From Polaromonas sp. (GTDB taxonomy: Bacteria; Pseudomonadota; Gammaproteobacteria; Burkholderiales; Burkholderiaceae): a DNA stretch of 11,942 nucleotides. Numbering within the stretch: the first letter of the stretch is position 1; each line of letters begins with the position of its first letter. The position numbers and the translations under genes are program-made. Shown here in pieces: positions 1 through 7,953 of this stretch. The notes under the pieces are model-generated. The model worked only from the letters and a program-made list of their open reading frames with translations. It made no database searches and was not told where the DNA came from. The DNA lies in assembly GCA_013823505.1 (NCBI GenBank), contig PNMH01000099.1:1-11942 (forward strand), written 5' to 3'.

Positions 1-2573
<2,573 letters not shown>

Positions 2574-2595
2574 TCCCGATCCGGGTTCATCCCGG

Positions 2596-2625
2596 TTGAG
2601 CCTGCGGGCTTGACCGGGGCATAAT
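2596..2625 (+). promoter_or_regulatory. Candidate sigma70-type promoter for greA
   Basis: A TTGAGC box (2596-2601) lies 18 bases upstream of CATAAT (2620-2625), in the gap between carB and greA. Transcription would begin near 2632. This matches the consensus at 4 of 6 bases in the -35 box and 5 of 6 in the -10 box. A small CCGGG-loop-CCCGG hairpin (2581-2595) lies just upstream, without a T-run; it could help end carB transcripts. The promoter call is from pattern only. Confidence 0.4.
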
Positions 2626-2637
2626 CGATCGCAGTAC

Positions 2638-2671
2638 ACCGCCGACCGGCAACGCTCGGCGGTTTCCTTTT
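2638..2671 (+). terminator. Intrinsic terminator or greA leader attenuator
   Basis: The arms ACCGCCGA (2638-2645) and TCGGCGGT (2656-2663) form an 8-bp GC-rich stem with a 10-base loop. A T-rich tract, TTTCCTTTT, follows to 2671. It is the only good terminator after carB, but it lies just downstream of the candidate greA promoter. It may therefore end carB transcripts, attenuate greA transcripts from that promoter, or both. The greA start codon is 50 bases further on. Confidence 0.7.
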
Positions 2672-2720
2672 GCATTGACGCAGACGCACCGACGCTGCAC
2701 CCCGATTTCCGGAGGACTCC

Positions 2721-3197
2721 ATGGCCACCCTACCCATCACCAAACGCGGCGCTGAAAAGCTCAAGGAAGAGCTCCACCGCTTGAAAACCGTGGACCGCCC
2801 TTGGGTGATCAACGCGATCGCGGAAGCTCGTGCGCAGGGCGATCTGAGCGAGAACGCCGAGTACGACGCTGCCAAGGATCGTCAGGGCTTCATCGAGGGG
2901 CGCATTGCCGAGATCGAAGGCAAGCTCTCGGCAGCACAGATCATCGACCCAACCGCGGTGGACGCGGGTGGCAAGGTGGTGTTCGGCGCCACGGTGGAGC
3001 TGGAAGACGAAGCCAGCGGTGCTGCCGTCACCTATCAGATCGTGGGCGAAGACGAAGCTGACCTCAAACTGGGGCTGGTGAACATCGGCAGCCCGATTGC
3101 TCGCGCGCTCATTGGCAAGGAAGAGGGTGACGTGGCCGAGGTGCAGGCGCCGGGCGGCACCAAACGTTTCGAAATCGTGGCCGTGCGCTACGCCTGA
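2721..3197 (+). CDS. greA: Transcription elongation factor GreA
   Basis: GreA enters the secondary channel of backtracked RNA polymerase and stimulates cleavage of the extruded RNA 3' end, which restarts elongation. The 158 residues equal the usual family length. The N-terminal coiled coil carries the tip motif GDLSENAEY, with acidic residues D41 and E44 that position the catalytic metal in the family. The C-terminal FKBP-like domain shows the family signatures GDDEAD-like (GEDEAD), [17 protein letters not shown] and PGGTKRFEI. The ATG start has a strong Shine-Dalgarno, GGAGG at 2711-2715, five bases upstream. It follows carB, as commonly seen in betaproteobacteria, but a hairpin with a T-tract separates the two. 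Its TGA stop overlaps the ATG of the next gene by one base, so the two genes are probably co-transcribed and translationally coupled. Confidence 0.97.
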   Translation: MATLPITKRGAEKLKEELHRLKTVDRPWVINAIAEARAQGDLSENAEYDAAKDRQGFIEGRIAEIEGKLSAAQIIDPTAVDAGGKVVFGATVELEDEASGAAVTYQIVGEDEADLKLGLVNIGSPIARALIGKEEGDVAEVQAPGGTKRFEIVAVRYA

Positions 3198-3640
3198 TGC
3201 CGCTTCAACGGCCCGCTGTCTTCTTGGCCGCTCTGTGGTGGGGCGGTATCTCGGCACTCAGTTTTCTGACAGTGCCTTTGCTGTTTGCGACCTTGGGCAG
3301 TCCAGCAGTGGCCGGTCCGATCGCAGCGAAGATCTTTTCGTTGCAATGCTGGGCCGGTCTCGTGCTGGGCATGGCGTTGTTGCTGATCCTGCGCCGCTGG
3401 CGCGGTGAGGGCGCCAGCATCGCGCCCGCGGCTCTCACGACCATCGGCTTCGTGCTGTTCGCCATGCTGCTCGCGCTCGTGCAGGAGTTTGGCGTGGCCC
3501 AGAACATCGTCACCGCCCGCGCCAGCGGCGGCAACCTGCGCCTGTGGCATGGTGTGGGCACGGTGATGGTCTTCGGGCAGTGGCTGTGTGCGGGCGCCGT
3601 GTTGTGGCGCCTGAGTTCGCCACGCACCCCGGTGGCTTAA
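3197..3640 (+). CDS. DUF4149-type four-helix integral membrane protein
   Basis: This is a 147-residue inner-membrane protein of unknown function. It resembles the DUF4149 (TMEM205-like) family as found after greA in other Burkholderiales. Four hydrophobic segments are visible: about residues 8-30 ([20 protein letters not shown] region), 47-66, 76-97 and 117-139. The conserved-looking features are the WWGG and TVPLLFA stretch in helix 1, the CWAG in helix 2 and the LWHGVG before helix 4. There is no cleavable signal peptide. The start codon forms TGATG with the greA stop, and no separate strong Shine-Dalgarno is needed if translation is coupled. The TAA stop lies in a TTAA that also provides the stop of convergent folD. 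The family name is by recollection; no biochemical role can be assigned from sequence. Confidence 0.88.
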   Translation: MPLQRPAVFLAALWWGGISALSFLTVPLLFATLGSPAVAGPIAAKIFSLQCWAGLVLGMALLLILRRWRGEGASIAPAALTTIGFVLFAMLLALVQEFGVAQNIVTARASGGNLRLWHGVGTVMVFGQWLCAGAVLWRLSSPRTPVA

Positions 3641-4488
3641 CCGCCGAGGCGTTCGGCCGATTCGAGGGTGTTGACCATCAGCATGGTGATGGTCATCGGG
3701 CCCACGCCGCCGGGCACCGGCGTGATGTAACTCGCCACCTCTTTCACACCGTCAAAGTCCACGTCCCCACAGAGCTTGCCTTCGTCGTTGCGGTTCATGC
3801 CCACGTCCAGCACCACCGCACCGGGTTTGACCATGTCGGCCGTAAGCACGTTGCGCTTGCCCACGGCGGCCACGATCACGTCGGCCTGAAGCGTCAGCGC
3901 TTTCAGGTCCCGGGTTCCGCTGTGGCAAATGGTGACGGTGGCGTTCTGCTGCAGCAGCATGAGCGCCATGGGTTTGCCCACGATGTTGCTGCGGCCGATC
4001 ACCACGGCGTGTTTGCCCTTGAGCTCGTAACCGATGCTCTCCAGCATCTTCATGCACCCGTACGGCGTGCAGGGCCAGAAGCCGGGCATGCCGGTCATGA
4101 GCGCACCGGCGCTGGCCATGTGGAAGCCGTCCACGTCCTTGGCCGGTGAGATCGCCTCGATCACCTTTTGCGCGTCGATGTGCGCAGGCAGGGGCAACTG
4201 CACCAGGATGCCGTGGATGGTGGCGTCGGCATTGAGTGCGTCCACGCGCGCCAGCAACTCGGCTTCGGTCATGGTGGCGGGCCAGCGCTCCAGCACCGAG
4301 TGCATGCCGGTGTCTTCGCAGGCCTTGACCTTGTTGCGCACGTACACCTGCGATGCCGCGTTTTCACCCACCAGAATCACCGCGAGGCCCGGCGTGATGC
4401 CGCGCGCTTTCAGGGCCGTGACCCGTGCGGTCACGTCGGCACGAAGTTGGCGGGAGAGTGCGTTGCCGTCGATGAGTTGTGCGGTCAT
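3637..4488 (-). CDS. folD: Bifunctional methylenetetrahydrofolate dehydrogenase / methenyl-THF cyclohydrolase
   Basis: FolD interconverts 5,10-methylene-THF, methenyl-THF and 10-formyl-THF with NADP, feeding one-carbon units to purine and formyl-methionyl-tRNA synthesis. The 283 residues are close to the 288 of E. coli FolD. The catalytic pair Y49 and K53 (in [12 protein letters not shown]) is present, as are the folate-site stretch GILVQLPLP with Q97 and the KDVDGFH motif (117-123). PCTPYG (139-144) precedes the Rossmann dinucleotide motif [12 protein letters not shown] (162-173), and the signature [13 protein letters not shown] lies at 254-266. The ATG at 4488 gives the normal N-terminus (MTAQLIDG), but no convincing Shine-Dalgarno precedes it. 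The start is about 23 bases beyond the hairpin of a strong same-strand terminator. The stop overlaps the stop of the convergent DUF4149 gene by four bases. Confidence 0.97.
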   Translation of the reverse strand: MTAQLIDGNALSRQLRADVTARVTALKARGITPGLAVILVGENAASQVYVRNKVKACEDTGMHSVLERWPATMTEAELLARVDALNADATIHGILVQLPLPAHIDAQKVIEAISPAKDVDGFHMASAGALMTGMPGFWPCTPYGCMKMLESIGYELKGKHAVVIGRSNIVGKPMALMLLQQNATVTICHSGTRDLKALTLQADVIVAAVGKRNVLTADMVKPGAVVLDVGMNRNDEGKLCGDVDFDGVKEVASYITPVPGGVGPMTITMLMVNTLESAERLGG

Positions 4489-4510
4489 GGGAGAAGCGGG
4501 CTACGGTTGA

Positions 4511-4542
4511 AATGGAAACGCCCGCCGATAGAGGCGGGCGTT
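4511..4542 (-). terminator. Intrinsic terminator of the kinase-regulator operon
   Basis: A perfect 10-bp inverted repeat, AACGCCCGCC (4517-4526) with GGCGGGCGTT (4533-4542), encloses a six-base loop. Read on the minus strand, the stem is followed by a T-rich stretch (GTTTCCATTT), the form of a Rho-independent terminator. It lies 23 bases after the response regulator stop and immediately before folD on the same strand. On the plus strand the stem is not followed by a comparable T-run, so it appears directional. Confidence 0.85.
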
Positions 4543-4565
4543 GATCGGGTTTGCAGGTCGGTGCG

Positions 4566-5192
4566 TCAGGCCTTGGCCGGGATTTGTCCGAGAGCGATTT
4601 TGAGCAGGTCGGCCACGGTGTTGGCGCCGAGCTTTTCCATGATGTTGGCGCGGTGCGCCTCCACCGTCTTGATGCTGATACCCAGATCGTCGGCGATCTG
4701 TTTGTTCAGCCGGCCGGCCACGATGCGTTCGAGCACTTGCGCTTCCCGGCTGGTGAGCTTGGAGAGCAGGGCGTCACGACTGACCGCTTGCTGGTGGGTG
4801 GTGAAGGCTTCGCGTGCGTGTTCGAGCATGCGCTCGACCAGCGTGACGAGCTGGTCTTCCTTGAAAGGCTTCTGGATGAAGTCCAGCGCACCCTTTTTCA
4901 TCGATTCCACCGCCATCGGCACGTCGCCGTGGCCGGTGATGAAGACGATGGGAAGGGGCGACTGGCGTTCGATCAGCCGCTCTTGCAGTTCCATGCCGGT
5001 CATCCCACCCATGCGGATGTCGGCGATCAAGCAGGCCACCTCGCGCGCGTCGTAGCGGCTGAGGAAGGCCTCGGCGGATTCGAAGCAGCGAACCCGGAAG
5101 TCCTTGCCTTCGAGCAACCATTGCAGTGAGTCGCGCACCGCTTCATCGTCGTCAACGACATAGACGGTACCTTTTTTCGGGATCAAACTCAT
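4566..5192 (-). CDS. FixJ/DctR-like LuxR-family response regulator
   Basis: This 208-residue DNA-binding response regulator is the probable partner of the adjacent histidine kinase. The receiver domain (about 8-125) has the acidic pocket D14-D16, phospho-acceptor D58 in LIADIRM, T86 in FITGHGDVPMAVE and K108 in QKPF. ITGHGDVPMAV is characteristic of the FixJ/DctR/TodT group. The output domain (about 146-203) is a LuxR/NarL-type helix-turn-helix, seen as LTSREAQVLERIVAG followed by NKQIADDLGISIKTVEAHR. Its ATG overlaps the kinase TGA in an ATGA, and only a weak purine-rich sequence precedes it, so translational coupling is likely. A strong terminator follows. The target genes cannot be read from the sequence; candidates are divergent aceE, its own operon, or transport genes as for DctR of Rhodobacter capsulatus. 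Confidence 0.93.
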   Translation of the reverse strand: MSLIPKKGTVYVVDDDEAVRDSLQWLLEGKDFRVRCFESAEAFLSRYDAREVACLIADIRMGGMTGMELQERLIERQSPLPIVFITGHGDVPMAVESMKKGALDFIQKPFKEDQLVTLVERMLEHAREAFTTHQQAVSRDALLSKLTSREAQVLERIVAGRLNKQIADDLGISIKTVEAHRANIMEKLGANTVADLLKIALGQIPAKA

Positions 5193-7750
5193 CTCGCTCT
5201 TTCTGTGTCCGTCACCGGCTCTGTGGCTGGTCCGGTTGATGCGTCAACCAGCTTCAATCGGGAGACCACAGGAATCCAGAAACTGAAGCAGCAACCCACA
5301 ACCTCTTCCCCATTGTAGATGTTGTGCACCTGCATTCTTCCGTGGTGGGATTCCACGATGCTGCGGCACAGCTTGAGGCCAATGCCCATGCCTTCGCTTT
5401 TTGTGCTGTAGAAGGCTTCGTAGATGCGTTCGATCATCTCGTCGGGCACGCCGTTGCCCGAATCGCGCACGGAGAATTCGACCACTTCCATGTCGTCTTG
5501 CCGGCGCGGGCCCACGCGCAGTTCGACGTAGCGCTCACCGGGCGCACGACCCGCCTGCATGATGGCTTCGCCGGCGTTTTTCAGCAGGTTGATCAGCACC
5601 TGCTCGATCAGGATCGGGTCCACCATCAGGCTGGGTAGGCGCGCCGCCACGTAGGGCGACAGGCGCACCTGATGTCGGCGCAATTCGATATCGGCCAGCT
5701 CGATCGCGTTGCTCACCATCTGAGCCACATCGGATGGCGCCGGGTTGGGTTCGCTGCGTTTCACGAAGGCCTTGATGCGCTGGATGATCTGGCCCGCGCG
5801 CTGCGCCTGGCGCGCGGTCTTTTCCAGTGCGCCCAGCAGGTCTTGCGTGCTGATCTTGTTCTCGTTGACGCGCGAAATCATGCCGTTGCAATAGTTGCTG
5901 ATGGCGGTGAGCGGCTGGTTGAGTTCGTGCGCCACGCTCGACGCCATCTCTCCCATGGTGATCAGGCGGCTGGCGGTCTGCGCGCGTTCGGCCTGGCGCG
6001 AGGCCTGCTCTTCGGCGTACCGGCGCGGCGTGATGTCGCTGGCGATCACCATTTGTGCCAGACGCCCGTCGACCCAGGTGAGGTAGCGCGTGCGCACCTC
6101 CAGCCAGCGATCGAGCTCTTCCACAAACACCTCCGCGTTTTCCGAACCGGCGTCGGTCAGCGTTTCGGTGGGCATGCCGGCGAAGGCGTCCACCGCATCG
6201 CCATCGTCGGGGCTTGGCGTCGGCTGGTCGCCCGCGAGGTCGACCAGATGACGATGACCCTGGCCGCGCGTGCCGAACCACATGCGGTACATCTTGTTGG
6301 CGAACAGCATCTCGTCGCTGCCCAGCGGCGCCACAGACACTGCCGAGTCGAGCGACTCCAGCACGGTTGTGAAGCGCTCATAGGAGGCCGACAGTTCTTC
6401 GCGGATGCGCTTGGGCTCGGTGATGTCGGTCATCGATGTCATCCAGCCAGTCTGGTGGCCCTTGGGGTCGATCAGCGGCGAGACATACATGCGCGCGTCG
6501 AAGATGCTGCCGTCGCGCCGTTGCACCCGCACTTCAAAGCCGCCAGGCGTGGAGCGGCCGCGCAGTTCGTCTTCGAGGCGGGCGGTCAACTGGTCGTGGT
6601 CTTCGTCGGGCCAGTAAGGGAAGGGCGCGGTGCGGCCGACCAGTTCACCTTCGGTCCAGCCCGTCATGGAGCAGAAAGCGGGGTTTACATAGGTGATGCG
6701 GCCCTGCATGTCGAGCGCGCGCATCCCGGTGAGCATGGAGTTCTCCATGGCGCGGCGGAAGTTGGTCTCGGACACCAGCGCCTGCTGCGCCTGCACGCGC
6801 CGACGGGTGTGGCGCCAGGTGCCGAGCAACATCCACACGGTGAGCGCCGATAGCGCGCCGATCACCCAGAAGAAGCCGCTGCCCACGATGTCCTGGGAGG
6901 TTCTGTAGCCTTGAGCCTTCACGATCAGGCCGTTGCCCACGGGCGAGACCGGCACCTCGTGTTCCAGCGGTGGGTTCGACCACGGCAGCAGGCGCAGCAC
7001 CTCGCTGGGCGCCTGAAGGCTGCCCGCGAGCACCTGGCCGCGATCGTCCACCAGTGCAACCGCGTAGCGCGCCATGATTTCCGGTGGCATGCCGAAGCGC
7101 ATGAGCCCGTCGATGGCGTATTCACCCATGACGGTGCCGGCAAATCGGCCTTGTTCGCTCAGCGGCACATGCAGCATCAGCGTGGCGTTGCGGGGGTCCT
7201 GGGTTTCCAGCGGACGCGAATAGGTGGGCTGGCGCAAGTCGCGCGCGAGGTCGAACGTGCCGTCGGTTTCGTTGGGCGACAACGTGCTGCCAATGGGGCG
7301 CATCAGGCGCAGCGGTGCGCTGGGCGAGGCGTAGCTGGCGAGCACGTTGCGCCGGGCGTCCACCCAGGTCACGGCTTGCAATTCGGGAAACTGGCTCACC
7401 AAGGCTTCGACCTGAAAAACGAACTCTTCGGTGTCCAGGTCCTTGTTGTCGATTTCTCGGGCCAGGCGCATCAGTTGTTCCTGGCGCTCGAGCAGCCGCA
7501 GGCGAAGGCGCTGCTGTGCGTACTCCACGTCGCGCGTCACAGCCTCCTGTTCGCGCTCAAGTTCTTCAAAACGGAGGTAGGTGATGGCCACCACGATGGC
7601 CGACAGAAACAGCAGCACCGACAGCAGCGGTGCGAGTGTGGCAAAACGGTCCTGACGCGAGGGCGGGAGCCGGCGCCACCAGCGCTTCCACCAAGGCGTT
7701 TGCGCGGCGTTGGGGGTGGTTGACGAAGGTTGGGAGGGCGCAGGACTCAT
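5189..7750 (-). CDS. Membrane-bound PAS sensor histidine kinase (DctS/FixL-like)
   Basis: This 853-residue inner-membrane sensor kinase is predicted to phosphorylate the response regulator encoded directly after it. A Trp/Arg-rich cytoplasmic N-terminus (WWKRWWRR at 20-27) precedes transmembrane helix 1 (about 38-58). A periplasmic region of about 230 residues follows, probably a Cache-like sensor fold (weak assignment), and then helix 2 (about 291-311). A clear PAS/PAC unit spans about 330-447. A more divergent PAS-like segment spans about 455-575. The kinase core has H608 in MASSVAHELNQPL, the N-box NLLKNAGEA (721-729), G1 DSGNGVP (763-769), the F-box FYSTK (780-784) and G2 EGMGIGLKL (786-794). 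The HELNQPL H-box fits the DctS/FixL group. The ATG is preceded by GGAGGG (7753-7758 on the opposite strand). The stop overlaps the regulator start in ATGA. The sensed ligand is unknown. Confidence 0.94.
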   Translation of the reverse strand: MSPAPSQPSSTTPNAAQTPWWKRWWRRLPPSRQDRFATLAPLLSVLLFLSAIVVAITYLRFEELEREQEAVTRDVEYAQQRLRLRLLERQEQLMRLAREIDNKDLDTEEFVFQVEALVSQFPELQAVTWVDARRNVLASYASPSAPLRLMRPIGSTLSPNETDGTFDLARDLRQPTYSRPLETQDPRNATLMLHVPLSEQGRFAGTVMGEYAIDGLMRFGMPPEIMARYAVALVDDRGQVLAGSLQAPSEVLRLLPWSNPPLEHEVPVSPVGNGLIVKAQGYRTSQDIVGSGFFWVIGALSALTVWMLLGTWRHTRRRVQAQQALVSETNFRRAMENSMLTGMRALDMQGRITYVNPAFCSMTGWTEGELVGRTAPFPYWPDEDHDQLTARLEDELRGRSTPGGFEVRVQRRDGSIFDARMYVSPLIDPKGHQTGWMTSMTDITEPKRIREELSASYERFTTVLESLDSAVSVAPLGSDEMLFANKMYRMWFGTRGQGHRHLVDLAGDQPTPSPDDGDAVDAFAGMPTETLTDAGSENAEVFVEELDRWLEVRTRYLTWVDGRLAQMVIASDITPRRYAEEQASRQAERAQTASRLITMGEMASSVAHELNQPLTAISNYCNGMISRVNENKISTQDLLGALEKTARQAQRAGQIIQRIKAFVKRSEPNPAPSDVAQMVSNAIELADIELRRHQVRLSPYVAARLPSLMVDPILIEQVLINLLKNAGEAIMQAGRAPGERYVELRVGPRRQDDMEVVEFSVRDSGNGVPDEMIERIYEAFYSTKSEGMGIGLKLCRSIVESHHGRMQVHNIYNGEEVVGCCFSFWIPVVSRLKLVDASTGPATEPVTDTERAR

Positions 7751-7809
7751 AGCCCTCCGAGTCTAAGTGAGCAGGCCCTGTTTGCTCTGGATTCTGAAGC
7801 GCCGGTGTG

Positions 7810-7840
7810 TTGAGCCATCGTTTCTCCGGCTGGCTAAAAT
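7810..7840 (+). promoter_or_regulatory. Candidate aceE promoter in divergent intergenic region
   Basis: The 203 bases between the kinase and aceE (7751-7953) contain no gene. A TTGAGC box (7810-7815) lies 19 bases upstream of TAAAAT (7835-7840), within the start of a markedly A+T-rich tract (about 7835-7896). This would put the aceE start point near 7847 and leave a leader of about 107 bases. CATAAT (7843-7848) is an alternative -10 box but lacks a good -35. On the opposite strand TTTCAA (7874-7869) and TACATT (7851-7846), 17 bases apart, form a weak candidate for the kinase promoter. Confidence 0.4.
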
Positions 7841-7877
7841 TTCATAATGTAGAAAAGAAAAGCACATATTGAAATTT
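7837..7877. repeat. Imperfect 14-bp inverted repeat, possible operator
   Basis: AAATTTCATAATGT (7837-7850) and ACATATTGAAATTT (7864-7877) are reverse complements at 12 of 14 positions. The outer eight bases, AAATTTCA/TGAAATTT, match exactly. The spacer is 13 bases. The left arm overlaps the candidate aceE -10 box and start point. The left part also holds a shorter dyad, TTTC-N8-GAAA (7840-7855). The layout fits a binding site for a dimeric regulator, or a weak A+U-rich leader stem. The E. coli PdhR operator (ATTGGT-N3-ACCAAT) is not present. Confidence 0.5.
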
Positions 7878-7896
7878 GGAAAACATTGTGGGAAAC

Positions 7897-7912
7897 TCCG
7901 TGACAGCACGGA
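7897..7912 (+). promoter_or_regulatory. Small hairpin in the aceE leader
   Basis: TCCGTG (7897-7902) and CACGGA (7907-7912) pair perfectly around the tetraloop ACAG, 41 bases before the aceE start codon. No T-run follows, so it is not a terminator. It could stabilise or modulate the leader RNA, or be a protein-binding dyad. A six-base stem can also occur by chance. Confidence 0.3.
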
Positions 7913-7953
7913 ATGCCCCCCGTAAGCTCGATTTCAACCAACAGGAGACAAGC

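Noticed and set aside
5672..6853. Plus-strand open frame of 393 codons inside the kinase gene
   Set aside because: It is antisense to clear PAS and HisKA coding sequence and has no recognisable domain or ribosome site.
7876..7953. In-frame TTG start giving AceE 26 extra residues
   Set aside because: It has no Shine-Dalgarno, falls inside the inverted repeat near the likely transcription start, and the added residues look non-coding. The ATG at 7954 has a strong ribosome site.
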